Shown here in pieces: positions 48,623-56,712 of a stretch of DNA of 56,712 bases. The DNA lies in assembly GCA_964484475.1 (NCBI GenBank), contig CAZAFU010000004.1:1-56712 (forward strand). Reading direction: 5' to 3'. The first letter of the stretch is position 1. Every line of letters begins with the position of its first letter. Below the pieces are notes generated by a model that made no database searches, was not told the DNA's origin, and was given only the letters and a program-made list of their open reading frames with translations. A program made the translations under genes and the position numbers. Source of the DNA: Parvularcula sp964484475 (GTDB lineage: Bacteria > Pseudomonadota > Alphaproteobacteria > Caulobacterales > Parvularculaceae).

Positions 48623-48937
48623 TCACTGCCCGCGGTCTGTCCCTTCGAGGTGCTGGCCGCCATGCCAGCCGAGAATGCGGCTGGGATCCACCTCCTCCTC
48701 GGTCTCCACACCCTCCTGACGATCCTCGCCTTCACCGGCGGGCCAGTAATGGTCTGGCAAGCCCTCAGGAACCGGGCCGGCGGGATCTTCTGGTTCTTCG
48801 CTGCCCTGCCTCTCGGGATCGAGGCCCAAAGGCTCCTCGCAGGTGACCACTGCGTCGTGCAGGACCTGGCCAGGGAGCTCTGGGATGCGCCGGAGGGGGT
48901 CTGGGCGCCTGATCTTTACGGCGTGCACGCAAGCTAG
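48605..48937 (+). pseudogene. Small membrane protein gene, interrupted by an in-frame TAG
   Basis: The 110-residue frame has a hydrophobic region (IHLLLGLHTLLTILAFTGGP, GIFWFFAALPLGIEAQRLL) and ends LYGVHAS at the TAG of 48935-48937. Reading on in the same frame gives GTYVVDACIISYTTGLVVSI / ALFLRRRHG, a plausible further membrane helix with basic flanks, until a stop at 49097-49099. This suggests a nonsense mutation (or recoded amber codon) in a longer protein. The start codon is buried in the hairpin described above. No family recognised. A sequencing error at the TAG cannot be excluded. Confidence 0.45.
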
Positions 48938-49035
48938 GGGACCTATGTGGTCGATGCCTGCATCATCTCCTACACAACGGGCCTGGTCGTCAGTATTGCC
49001 CTCTTCCTGCGCAGGCGGCACGGGGCCTTCGGTGG

Positions 49036-50103
49036 TCAGTCGGCGAAACCGAGCTCGCGGGCGAGGTCCGCGGCACCCTCCATCGTCTCACCGAAATAGA
49101 CGCCGAGCCCCTTCGAGCGGAGGGTGTCGAGGGCGGGCTTGTGAAGATCGCTCGGCCCTGTTCCGTGAACGTCGCGGATGAAAACCCCCGCAATCCTCTC
49201 CGGGAAGGCCTTGGCGGCATGGGCATAGACCTCGATGTCCTTCTGTCCGCTGTCGCCGATGAGAAGGAACCGCATGTCCGGGTAGAACCCGAGAACGGTC
49301 TCTACCGCCGCGATCTTGTGTTCCGTATGCGGCGAAGCGATGAACTTGAGATCGTCGATCCCGTAGTCCCTCAGGAACATCGGCCCGCGCGGCATATGGT
49401 TGTGTCGCAGGAAGGCTTCCAGGTAGGAATAGAGGTTCCAGGGACTTGAAGAGACGTAGAAGACCGGGTTCACCATCGAGCCGTCGAGGCCCGTCAGCAT
49501 ACGATAGAGTTCGGCTGCACCCGGTACGGCGAGCCGCTCCTGGGGCGTCTCGACGAGGATACGCCGCCAGTTCTTCAGGAAATTCGTGGCGCCGGTTTCG
49601 ATGATGGTGTCGTCGATGTCACTGATGATGGCCAGCCGGGTTTCCCTTCCCGGCACGAGGATCTCTCCGGACACAGGGGGCATGGCGAAATCCTTCGCCC
49701 TCACCTCGACGTCCTCGAACTTCGTCGTTTCGGGAAGGGGGCGGGAGAGCCCCTCGACCTCGAGCCGGAAGTAGCCCTCGTCGTCGGTCACCAACCGGTG
49801 TTCCCGGCCCTGATAGGTCACGTCCACCGCCACCCCGGGGATCTCGTCGCTTTCGTAGAGACGGAGCATGTTCCGCATACGTGGAAGGGTCGAATCGCTG
49901 ACCGGCACCTGGGGCTTCCAGTCCTCGGTGACCCGCCCTTCGAGGACCATACGGTCTTCGTTGCGCAGGCCCCGATAGACGTGAAGATGCGGCTCGGCCC
50001 CCTGACCCTTGCCCAGAAGATCGTAGCGCAGCCGGTCGAGGCTTGCCTCGGCCCGGGTGACGCCCCGGATCGCAAGATCGCGCAGGAAATGCCGCTTCGC
50101 CAT
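49036..50103 (-). CDS. App1-type phosphatidate phosphatase family protein (DUF2183)
   Basis: A protein of about 355 residues. The C-terminal half is a HAD-like catalytic domain: the nucleophile motif is AIISDIDDTIIETGATNFLK (DxDxT), followed by NPVFYVSSSPWNLYSYLEAF, FLLIGDSGQKDIEVYAHAAK (GDSGQxD) and IAGVFIRDV. This matches the APP1/DUF2183 family, phosphatidate phosphatases in yeast. The N-terminal half has a beta-sandwich-like domain (LHVYRGLRNEDRMVLEGRVT). Start at 50103 (MAKRHFLRDL) is preferred to 50118. It lies between fabB and fabI but on the opposite strand; a lipid-phosphate role would fit the neighbourhood but is inferred. Confidence 0.82.
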   Translation of the reverse strand: MAKRHFLRDLAIRGVTRAEASLDRLRYDLLGKGQGAEPHLHVYRGLRNEDRMVLEGRVTEDWKPQVPVSDSTLPRMRNMLRLYESDEIPGVAVDVTYQGREHRLVTDDEGYFRLEVEGLSRPLPETTKFEDVEVRAKDFAMPPVSGEILVPGRETRLAIISDIDDTIIETGATNFLKNWRRILVETPQERLAVPGAAELYRMLTGLDGSMVNPVFYVSSSPWNLYSYLEAFLRHNHMPRGPMFLRDYGIDDLKFIASPHTEHKIAAVETVLGFYPDMRFLLIGDSGQKDIEVYAHAAKAFPERIAGVFIRDVHGTGPSDLHKPALDTLRSKGLGVYFGETMEGAADLARELGFAD

Positions 50104-50225
50104 ACTGACTCCGTTCAACGCTTCTCAGGTGTGAGAACACGGGAACGCGAGGATCATTCGGCAGGGGCGGCTTTCCCTTTCACGCAGGCTCCGGTAATCC
50201 TCCCGGCAAAACTGACGAGGAACCG

Positions 50226-51041
50226 ATGGCTGACGAGACGAACATCCCCGCTGGCACCCTGATGAAGGGCAAGCGCGTCGTGATCATGGGCGTTGCGAAC
50301 AAGAACTCGATCGCCTGGGCCATCGCGCAGCAGCTGGCGGCCCAGGGCGCGGAACTCGCCTTCACCTATATCGAGGCCATGGAAAAGCGGGTCCGGCCTC
50401 TCGCCGAGGAGCTGGGCGTGAAGCTCATGCTGCACTGCGACGTGACCTCCGACGAGTCGATGGCCGCGGTCTTCAAGACCATCGAAGAGGAATGGGGTGA
50501 GCTGCACGGCCTGGTCCATGCCATCGCTTTCTCCGACAAGGACGAGCTGAAAGGCTCCTTCGTGGAGAACACGAGCCGCGAGAACTTCGCGCGCTCGATG
50601 GATATCTCGGCCTTCAGCTTTGTCGATGCCGCGCGCAGGGCTGCGCCGATGATGGCGCCGGGCGGATCGATGGTGACCCTCACCTATCTGGGCTCGGAAC
50701 GTGTGATCCCGAGCTACAATGTGATGGGGGTGGCCAAGGCGGCACTCGAGGCCTCGACACGCTACATCGCCAGGGACCTCGGACCGAAGGGCATCCGCGT
50801 CAACGCGATCTCGGCGGGTGCGATCAAGACCCTGTCGCTCGGCGGCATTTCGGGCGGACGATCGCTTCTGTCCGAGGGGCGCAAATGGGCTCCCTTGCGC
50901 GAGGATACCGATCCAGCCGGCGTTGCGGGCTGCGCGCTCTACCTTCTCTCAGGGCTCGGCGCCTCGATCACGGGCGAGGTGCTGCACGTGGATGCGGGTT
51001 TCCACATCGTCGGCTTCCCGGACCTCGACGCCCAGGACTGA
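50226..51041 (+). CDS. fabI: Enoyl-ACP reductase FabI
   Basis: FabI completes each round of fatty-acid elongation. The 271-residue SDR has the FabI-type opening GKRVVIMGVANKNSIAWAIA, then LMLHCDVTSDESMAAVF, LVHAIAFSDKDELKGSFVEN and the catalytic Tyr-x6-Lys in PSYNVMGVAKAALEAS. VNAISAGAIKTLSLGGISGG follows as the substrate loop. Start ATG 50226 fits the family. It completes the fabA-fabB-fabI trio, although three other genes intervene. Confidence 0.95.
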   Translation: MADETNIPAGTLMKGKRVVIMGVANKNSIAWAIAQQLAAQGAELAFTYIEAMEKRVRPLAEELGVKLMLHCDVTSDESMAAVFKTIEEEWGELHGLVHAIAFSDKDELKGSFVENTSRENFARSMDISAFSFVDAARRAAPMMAPGGSMVTLTYLGSERVIPSYNVMGVAKAALEASTRYIARDLGPKGIRVNAISAGAIKTLSLGGISGGRSLLSEGRKWAPLREDTDPAGVAGCALYLLSGLGASITGEVLHVDAGFHIVGFPDLDAQD

Positions 51042-51052
51042 ACCTCCGGGGG

Positions 51053-51472
51053 CTAGCCCGCGATAAGGACCAGGACAGCCGCCGCGATCACGAGCTGCAC
51101 GAGGTTCAGGACCACCGTGCCGCGGTGGCCAGCCTTGAACTTCTTTCCAGCCGCCATGTCGCCGTCCATCTCCGCATCGCGCCACGCGTTGATGCGGGGA
51201 ACCGCGACCTGTCGCACGAAGAGGGTCGAGAGGCTGATGAAACCAAGGCCCAGGGCCTGTAACGGCTCGCCCCAGGAAAACAGCGCGGCAAGCCCCGCAG
51301 TGATGATCAGGAAGAGGTAATAGCGCGGAAACAGCGTACGGAGGAAACGACTGGCATCGTCGCCGTCGAGCACCTTGAAGACGACAGGAGCCACCACCGA
51401 TGCGAAAAACACGATCCCGCCGAAAACCGAAGCGGTGAGAATGTTCCTTACGATGTCCTGAAGGCTTTCCAT
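51053..51472 (-). CDS. DUF4149-family membrane protein
   Basis: A 139-residue membrane protein with four hydrophobic segments: ASVFGGIVFFASVVAPVVFK, FPRYYLFLIITAGLAALFSW, LGLGFISLSTLFVRQVAVP and VVLNLVQLVIAAAVLVLIAG. The pattern with SxVxxPxxF and LFPRYY matches DUF4149-type proteins of unknown function. It converges on fabI (11 bases apart) and ends a minus-strand run with the short-chain dehydrogenase and carboxylase genes, starting three bases after the dehydrogenase stop. Confidence 0.75.
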   Translation of the reverse strand: MESLQDIVRNILTASVFGGIVFFASVVAPVVFKVLDGDDASRFLRTLFPRYYLFLIITAGLAALFSWGEPLQALGLGFISLSTLFVRQVAVPRINAWRDAEMDGDMAAGKKFKAGHRGTVVLNLVQLVIAAAVLVLIAG

Positions 51473-51475
51473 GGG

Positions 51476-52237
51476 CTAGGCTCCGTCCCGGGCGATATTG
51501 AAGGGACCGAAGGCCTGGCAGACGGGCATCACCTCGACCCGGTTGATGTTCACATGAGGCGGCAGGGCGAGGATGTCCGAAATGACCCTCGCGATATCGC
51601 CGCCCGTCAGCGCCTTGGTACCCCTGTAGACTTCCGCGGCCTTTTTCCCGTCGCCGTCGAAGCGGACCTCGGAGAATTCCGTCTGTGTCAGGCCCGGCTC
51701 GACGGAGGTGACGCGCACCTTGGAGCCGACGAGATCGGCTCTCAGGTTCAGACTGAACTGGGTGACGAAGGCCTTGGTCGCTCCGTAGACGTTGGCGCCT
51801 GGATAGGGATAGGTGCCCGCGATCGAGGAGATGTTGACGACGTCCGCCTGGGGAAGCTTCTTCATCCCTGGAAGGAGTGCCCGGGTGAGATGGACAAGAC
51901 CCCTGATATTGGTGTCGATCATCCGGTCCCAATCGTCGAGCGAGGCTTCGTCCGCACCGGAAAGCCCGAGGGCGAGGCCCGCATTGTTGACGAGAATGTC
52001 CGGGGTTTCGGTAAGGTCGCCGGCGAAGGTGGCGATGGCATCGCTATCGGTCATGTCGAGATTGGCGTAGCGGAACCTCTCGCCAAGCTCGCTTTGCAGC
52101 GCTTCGAGGCGGTCGCGGCGGCGGCCCGAACCGATGACGCTCGCGCCCTTCTCGATCAGCCTGCGCGCTGTGGCCTCGCCGATGCCGGAAGTGGCACCGG
52201 TGACAAGGGCGAGGCGGCCTTCGAAACCTTCGGTCAT
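51476..52237 (-). CDS. Short-chain dehydrogenase (SDR, YdfG-like)
   Basis: A 253-residue classical SDR. Cofactor motif is RLALVTGATSGIGEATARRL (TGxxxGIG); DILVNNAGLALGLSG, DVVNISSIAGTYPYPGANV and the catalytic YGATK (Tyr-x3-Lys) with the active-site Ser just before are intact. LPPHVNINRVEVMPVCQ near the C-terminus resembles the YdfG/serine 3-dehydrogenase group. Arg in GSGRR suggests NADP preference. ATG 52237 overlaps the mccA-type stop as ATGA, so it belongs to the carboxylase operon; a role in branched-chain or hydroxy-acid oxidation is inferred. Confidence 0.88.
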   Translation of the reverse strand: MTEGFEGRLALVTGATSGIGEATARRLIEKGASVIGSGRRRDRLEALQSELGERFRYANLDMTDSDAIATFAGDLTETPDILVNNAGLALGLSGADEASLDDWDRMIDTNIRGLVHLTRALLPGMKKLPQADVVNISSIAGTYPYPGANVYGATKAFVTQFSLNLRADLVGSKVRVTSVEPGLTQTEFSEVRFDGDGKKAAEVYRGTKALTGGDIARVISDILALPPHVNINRVEVMPVCQAFGPFNIARDGA

Positions 52238-54204
52238 GATTCCTCTCCTGAATGGTCGAGCGTGACGAGTTTGGCGCCCTTGGCGACAGTCTTGCCGGCC
52301 TCGCAGTGAAGCTCGGCCACCCGGCCTTCCGAGGGCGCCTTGATCAGGGTCTCCATCTTCATGGCCTCGAGGGTGATCAGGACCTGCCCCTTCGCAACCT
52401 CGTCGCCGACCGCCACCTTCACGCCGGTCACCGTGGCGGGCATGGGTGAGGACAGGGCTGCATCCTCGGCCTCCGCGCCGCCAGCGGCTGCGAAGACATC
52501 GAAGAGCTCTACACGGACGATCCCCTCGGGAGTGTCGAGGAGGATACCGGTACTGTCCTGCCACCAGTCGTCGACCTCGAGGATGACCTCGCCGCCTTCG
52601 AGGATATGGGTCTCGCCGTCACGCTCGAGGGTGTAGTGGGAGACCTCGCCACCGATCTCGGCGGTGAGGTGGCGCCCCTTGCCGAAGAGGGCGATCTCGA
52701 CGGGTTCACCGCCCACTGCCGCGACCATGGAGGTCCGGCCGGGTCGGTTCATGCGAAAGCCCAGGGCCTCCCCGAGGTCATCGCCCGGCGAACCGAGGGC
52801 GAGGGCCGCAGCGACCAGGTGGATCTCGCTGGCACCGTCCTCGGTGATACTCTCTTCCTCGTCGAGAAACTTTGTCGTGGGCGGACCGTTTTCGAAGGCT
52901 TCGTGGCGCAGGATACGCACCAGGAAGCTCCGGTTCGTGACCAGGCCATCGATCTCGGCGCTTTCGAGGGCATCGGCGAGAAGCATCACGGCTTCCTGCC
53001 TGTCCTCGCCGGCTGCGATGACCTTCGCGATCATCGGGTCGTAGTAGGGGGTGATGCTGTCCCCTGCCTCGACGCCGGTATCGAGTCGCACGGGCGTGAA
53101 GAGGCCGCTCTCTCCGTCTTCGACCAGACCGAAGCGAAGCAGGCGGCCAATCTGCGGCAGGTAGTTCTGGGCGGGATCCTCTGCGTAAAGACGGGCTTCG
53201 ACGGCATGGCCCTGGCAGGAGATCTCGTCCTGGGTGAGCGGCAGGCCCTCACCCGCGGCGACGCGGATCTGCCACTCGACCAGATCCTGCCCGGTCACTT
53301 CCTCGGTGACGGGATGTTCGACCTGCAGGCGGGTGTTCATCTCCATGAAGAAGACGCCGTCCTCGCCGTCATAGAGAAACTCGACCGTGCCCGCACCCAC
53401 GTAGCCAACGGCCTTGGCGGCATCGACCGCGGCCTGGTGCAGCCGCTTCCGGGTAGCATCGGGAATGTTGGGAGCCGGCGCCTCCTCGATCACTTTCTGA
53501 TAGCGTCTCTGCACGGAGCAGTCGCGCTCGTAGAGATGGACCACATGACCGTGGGTGTCGCCGAAGACCTGCATCTCGACGTGGCGCGGAGCGTCGAGGA
53601 ACTTCTCGACGATGAACCGGTCATCGCCGAAAGCGGACATCGCCTCGCGCCTGGCGCTTTCGAGCTCCTCGGCAAGGGCGCTCTCCTCGCGCACGATGCG
53701 CATGCCCTTCCCGCCCCCGCCGGCAGCCGCCTTGAGGAGAACCGGATAGCCGATCTTCTCCGCCTCCTTGCGGAAGGTCTCGAGGGACTGGTCCTCCCCC
53801 TGGTAACCGGGAAGCATCGGGACACCGGCCTCGGCCATCAGCTCCTTGGCCTTGGCCTTCGAGCCCATGACCTCGATCGTTTCGGGCCTTGGTCCGATGA
53901 ATGCGATCCCCGCATCGGCGCAAGCCCTGGCAAAGCCCGCGTTTTCCGAAAGGAAGCCGTAGCCCGGGTGGATGCCGCCGGCGCCCGCCTGCTTCGCGAT
54001 ACGGATGATCTCGTCACCCTTGAGGTAGCTTTCGGAGGCGGGGGGAGGTCCGATATGGTAGGCCTCGTCGGCCATTCTCACATGCCGCGCGCCCGCATCG
54101 GCATCCGAATAGACGGCAACGGTCTTCACACCCATGCGGCGAGCGGTCTCGATGACGCGGCAGGCGATCTCGCCGCGGTTGGCGATCAGTATCTTTTCGA
54201 ACAT
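52234..54204 (-). CDS. mccA: Methylcrotonyl-CoA carboxylase, biotin-carboxylase subunit
   Basis: The biotin-dependent subunit of a carboxylase in leucine breakdown. The 656-residue protein begins MFEKILIANRGEIACRVIET, with ATP-grasp signatures KAAAGGGGKGMRIVREESAL and ERDCSVQRRYQKVIEEAPAP, FMEMNTRLQVEHPVTEEVTG in the biotin carboxylase domain, and ends in a biotinyl domain with the biotinylated Lys in TLEAMKMETLIKAPSEG. The frame runs back to 54603, but ATG 54204 gives the family N-terminus. It is four bases downstream of the mccB-type gene. Acetyl/propionyl/geranyl-CoA alternatives are not excluded, but pairing with this MccB-like partner favours methylcrotonyl-CoA. Confidence 0.9.
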   Translation of the reverse strand: MFEKILIANRGEIACRVIETARRMGVKTVAVYSDADAGARHVRMADEAYHIGPPPASESYLKGDEIIRIAKQAGAGGIHPGYGFLSENAGFARACADAGIAFIGPRPETIEVMGSKAKAKELMAEAGVPMLPGYQGEDQSLETFRKEAEKIGYPVLLKAAAGGGGKGMRIVREESALAEELESARREAMSAFGDDRFIVEKFLDAPRHVEMQVFGDTHGHVVHLYERDCSVQRRYQKVIEEAPAPNIPDATRKRLHQAAVDAAKAVGYVGAGTVEFLYDGEDGVFFMEMNTRLQVEHPVTEEVTGQDLVEWQIRVAAGEGLPLTQDEISCQGHAVEARLYAEDPAQNYLPQIGRLLRFGLVEDGESGLFTPVRLDTGVEAGDSITPYYDPMIAKVIAAGEDRQEAVMLLADALESAEIDGLVTNRSFLVRILRHEAFENGPPTTKFLDEEESITEDGASEIHLVAAALALGSPGDDLGEALGFRMNRPGRTSMVAAVGGEPVEIALFGKGRHLTAEIGGEVSHYTLERDGETHILEGGEVILEVDDWWQDSTGILLDTPEGIVRVELFDVFAAAGGAEAEDAALSSPMPATVTGVKVAVGDEVAKGQVLITLEAMKMETLIKAPSEGRVAELHCEAGKTVAKGAKLVTLDHSGEES

Positions 54205-54208
54205 CAGC

Positions 54209-55810
54209 CTACATCCTGAAGATGCCGAACCGGGTATCCGGGATCGGCGCGTTGAGGGCGGCACGCAGGGAGAGCGCGATGACCTTGCGGGTATCGGCAG
54301 GGTCGATGATCCCGTCGTCCCACAGGCGGGCGGTCGAGTAATAGGGCGAGCCCTGGGTTTCGAACTGTTCCTCGATGGGTTTCTTGAACTCGGCCCGCTC
54401 GTTCTCGGTCCACGACTGGCCCTTCGCTTCGAGGGCGTCCTCGCGGACGGTCGCGAGGACATTCGCAGCCGCCGAGCCGCCCATGACCGAGATCCTGGCA
54501 TTCGGCCACATGAAGAGGAAGCGCGGCTGGTAGGCCCGCCCGCACATGCCGTAATTGCCCGCGCCGTAGGAGCCGCCGACGATGACGGTGATCTTGGGCA
54601 CATCGGCGCAGGAGACCGCGGTCACCATCTTGGCGCCGTGCTTGGCAATCCCTCCGTGCTCGGCGTCCTTGCCGACCATGAAGCCCGAGATGTTCTGAAG
54701 GAACAGAAGGGGGATCTTCCGCTGGCAGCAGAGCTCGACGAAATGGGCGCCCTTCTGGGCGCTCTCGGCGAAAAGAACGCCGTTGTTGCCCAGGATGCCA
54801 ATATCCTGTCCTTCGATCCTCGCGAAACCGCAGACGAGGCTCTCGCCGTAGCGGGCCTTGAACTCATGGAACTCGGAGCCATCGGTAATCCGTGCAATGA
54901 TCTCCTTGACGTCGAAGGGCTTGCGGAGGTCGGTCTCCGCCGTGCCCCGCAGCTCCTCCCTCGGATAGAGCGGCTCCTCGTAGTCTTCAGGGAACGGATC
55001 CTCACCCCGGGGCAGGGTCGCCACGATCTCTCTTGCGATGGCTAGAGCGTGGGCATCGTTTTCGGCGAGATGGTCCGAGACGCCCGAGATCCGGGTGTGA
55101 ATGTCGCCGCCGCCGAGGTCCTCGGCACTGACGACCTCGCCTGTGGCGGCCTTGACCAGGGGCGGGCCCGCCAGAAAGATCGTGCCCTGCTCCTTCACGA
55201 TGACGGTTTCGTCGGACATCGCGGGGACATAGGCGCCGCCCGCGGTCGACGATCCGTGAACGACGGAGATCTGCGGGATTCCCTTGGCGCTCATCCGGGC
55301 CTGGTTGTAGAAGATGCGGCCGAAATCGTCCTTATCGGGAAAGACTTCGTCCTGCATCGGCAGGAACGCTCCGCCGGATTCGACGAGGTAGACGCATGGG
55401 AGGCGGTTCTCCTCGGCGATCTCCTGGGCGCGCAGGTGCTTCTTGACGGTCATCGGGTGGTAGGTGCCGCCCTTCACCGTGGGATCGTTCGCGGCGATCA
55501 TGCACAGACGTCCGGAAACCTCGCCGATCCCGGCGATCAGCCCGGCGGCGTGAATATCCCCCGAATACATGCCGTTGGCTGCGAGCTGGCCCAGTTCCAG
55601 GAAGTCGGAACCGGGATCGAGCAGGGCATTGATCCGCTCCCGCGCCAGCATCTTGCCACGCTTCTTGTGGCGGAGGTTCCGCTCCTCGCCGCCCCCCTTC
55701 CCTGCCTCGTCGATGCGGGCGGAAAGCTCTTCCAGAAGTTCGTCCATCGCGGCCTTGCGGCGGCGGAACTCTTCGCCCGCAGGATCGAGCTTGCTCTCGA
55801 TGATCGGCAC
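54209..55810 (-). CDS. mccB: Methylcrotonyl-CoA carboxylase, carboxyltransferase subunit
   Basis: The 533-residue partner that carries carboxyl from biotin to methylcrotonyl-CoA. Family signatures include KKRGKMLARERINALLDPGS, ANDPTVKGGTYHPMTVKKHL, LPCVYLVESGGAFLPMQDEV and VVHGSSTAGGAYVPAMSDET, with CGFARIEGQDIGILGNNGVL and KITVIVGGSYGAGNYGMCGR in the second half (AGAGNYG-type oxyanion loop). Length fits MccB. It is first in the operon mccB-mccA-SDR. The upstream isovaleryl-CoA dehydrogenase often found here is absent from the window. Confidence 0.93.
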   Translation of the reverse strand: MPIIESKLDPAGEEFRRRKAAMDELLEELSARIDEAGKGGGEERNLRHKKRGKMLARERINALLDPGSDFLELGQLAANGMYSGDIHAAGLIAGIGEVSGRLCMIAANDPTVKGGTYHPMTVKKHLRAQEIAEENRLPCVYLVESGGAFLPMQDEVFPDKDDFGRIFYNQARMSAKGIPQISVVHGSSTAGGAYVPAMSDETVIVKEQGTIFLAGPPLVKAATGEVVSAEDLGGGDIHTRISGVSDHLAENDAHALAIAREIVATLPRGEDPFPEDYEEPLYPREELRGTAETDLRKPFDVKEIIARITDGSEFHEFKARYGESLVCGFARIEGQDIGILGNNGVLFAESAQKGAHFVELCCQRKIPLLFLQNISGFMVGKDAEHGGIAKHGAKMVTAVSCADVPKITVIVGGSYGAGNYGMCGRAYQPRFLFMWPNARISVMGGSAAANVLATVREDALEAKGQSWTENERAEFKKPIEEQFETQGSPYYSTARLWDDGIIDPADTRKVIALSLRAALNAPIPDTRFGIFRM

Positions 55811-55931
55811 CGGCGCTCCCTTGTCGTTGTCTCTTCTCTTGGCTCGGGCCTTTAGGCGGCCCGGCGCCCCTAGGCCAGCCTTGCCCGAACTTAGGGCTGC
55901 ATCGCCCGTTAGCGCCCGCAGGAGGACCGGT

Positions 55932-56712
55932 TTGAACGAACAGGGCGGATTTCTTCAAAGCTGGCATGAGGCCGCGGTCACCGCGACCGGTCTTTTCTGG
56001 ACCGCCTTCTGGGCATTCTGCCTCGGCTACCTGATCAGCGCCATGATCCAGGTCTTCGTGACCCGGAAGCGCATGCAGGAAACCATGGGAGAGCGTGGCC
56101 CGAAGAGCATCGCCCTTGGCAGTTTCTTCGGCTTCATCAGCTCGTCCTGCTCCTTCGCGGCGCTGTCGGCCACGCGGGCGCTCTTTGCCAAGGGAGCCGG
56201 GCTCGCCCCCTCGCTCGCCTTCCTCCTCGCTTCGACCAACCTCGTGGTGGAGCTGGGGATCATCATCGCCCTCTTCCTCGGCTGGCAGTTCGTGGTGGGC
56301 GAGTATGTGGGAGGTGTCCTTCTGATCCTCCTCATGTGGCTCCTCGTGCGCCTGACGGCATCCAGTGGCCTGATCGACGAGGCCCGGACCCATGCGAAGG
56401 AGGAACAGGGCTCGTCCGACGACGACGGACCGGCGGACTGGAAGCAGAAGATCCGCAGCAAGGAGGGCTGGGCCGACGTCGCCTCGCGTTTTTTCATGGA
56501 GTGGGCGATGGTGTGGAAGGATGTCACGATCGGCTTCACCATCGCCGGGGCCATCGCGGTCTTCGTGCCCCGCAGCTTCTTCGAGACGCTCTTCGTCGGG
56601 TCGGGTTCGGATGACCCGACCTTCTGGCAGCTCCTGCTGCAAAGCCTGGTCGGGCCTGTGGCGGCATTCTTCACGTTCATCGGCTCGATGGGAAACATTC
56701 CCCTCGCTGCGG
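55932..56712 (+). CDS. COG0701-type permease (partial at right edge)
   Basis: The first 260 residues of a membrane permease of the COG0701 (DUF318, YraQ-like) family. TTG 55932 follows GGAGG (55921-55925). The first helix is GLFWTAFWAFCLGYLISAMI. The family loop is SFFGFISSSCSFAALSATRA, a Ser/Cys variant of the usual P-P-C-S-C segment, followed by GAGLAPSLAFLLASTNLVVE. Several more helices follow. The C-terminus lies past the right edge. Members include metal and arsenical efflux proteins; the substrate here is unknown. It is divergent from mccB with 121 bases between. Confidence 0.75.
   Translation, partial: MNEQGGFLQSWHEAAVTATGLFWTAFWAFCLGYLISAMIQVFVTRKRMQETMGERGPKSIALGSFFGFISSSCSFAALSATRALFAKGAGLAPSLAFLLASTNLVVELGIIIALFLGWQFVVGEYVGGVLLILLMWLLVRLTASSGLIDEARTHAKEEQGSSDDDGPADWKQKIRSKEGWADVASRFFMEWAMVWKDVTIGFTIAGAIAVFVPRSFFETLFVGSGSDDPTFWQLLLQSLVGPVAAFFTFIGSMGNIPLAA

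Noticed and set aside
47103..48626. A 507-codon minus-strand frame opposite the PRC-barrel gene
   Set aside because: Compositionally typical of a GC-rich shadow (His/Leu/Arg-rich); the plus strand has a signal peptide, repeats and a PRC domain.

Overview
The window reads as chromosomal DNA of a GC-rich, flagellated alphaproteobacterium, probably near the Caulobacterales/Hyphomonadaceae/Parvularculaceae. The signs are a PodJ-type polar localization protein, CtrA-like TTAA-N7-TTAA boxes upstream of flagellar and polar genes, DUF6468 and MotE-type flagellar proteins, a Rhodobacter-like FlgL, a fabA-fabB-fabI cluster and a KdsB gene (Gram-negative LPS). The genus cannot be fixed from sequence alone. 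Two runs of ten N (4795-4804 and 13727-13736) interrupt genes and do not keep the reading frame, so this is a scaffolded draft or metagenome assembly.

Region 1 (1-13.4 kb) is a flagellar island. On the minus strand lie motA (cut by the left edge), a motE-like gene, a DUF6468 gene and fliL, with an XRE regulator on the plus strand between motA and motE. Plus-strand fliF-fliN-fliP-fliG follow, then minus-strand flgE-flgK-flgL-flgI and motB, with a divergent plus-strand fliM. Export gate genes flhA/flhB/fliQ/fliR and the rod genes are not here. FlgL is split into two overlapping frames with its middle missing, and FliM lacks the usual N-terminal CheY-binding motif.

Region 2 (13.5-23.3 kb) is housekeeping: an aromatic/aspartate aminotransferase, a DUF962 membrane protein, tRNA-Gly(CCC), a radical SAM protein coupled to a DUF938 methyltransferase, an MscS channel, an outer-membrane barrel protein, RsmD, an RluB-type pseudouridine synthase, an OmpA-family lipoprotein, a secreted protein with eight methionine-led heptads, and an acyl-CoA dehydrogenase.

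Region 3 (23.6-37.7 kb) starts with a podJ-like gene. Next is a small plus-strand operon (a GalE-fold protein lacking its catalytic residues, a VanZ-like protein, KdsB, an alpha/beta hydrolase), then a GGDEF/EAL protein, a lipid-linked sugar module (4-TM protein, GT2 glycosyltransferase, ArnT-like GT39), EF-P, a secreted GSGD-repeat protein, a haloalkane-dehalogenase-like hydrolase and YebC.

Region 4 (37.7-56.7 kb) holds a LysR regulator, a DUF2147 protein, a YmdB-type phosphoesterase, a zinc-finger methyltransferase, an isolated 24-residue ORF with its own terminator, galU, a second MscS channel, a GST, the fatty-acid genes fabA-fabB and fabI with unrelated genes between them, an App1-type phosphatase, a methylcrotonyl-CoA carboxylase pair with a short-chain dehydrogenase, and a COG0701 permease cut by the right edge.

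The observations most worth following are a GACTAC-N4-GTAGTC operator-like palindrome shared by two secreted repeat proteins 15 kb apart, the split flgL, the isolated small ORF, the dead GalE in the Kdo operon, and a 12-bp hairpin that buries a Shine-Dalgarno sequence in front of a gene interrupted by an in-frame TAG.
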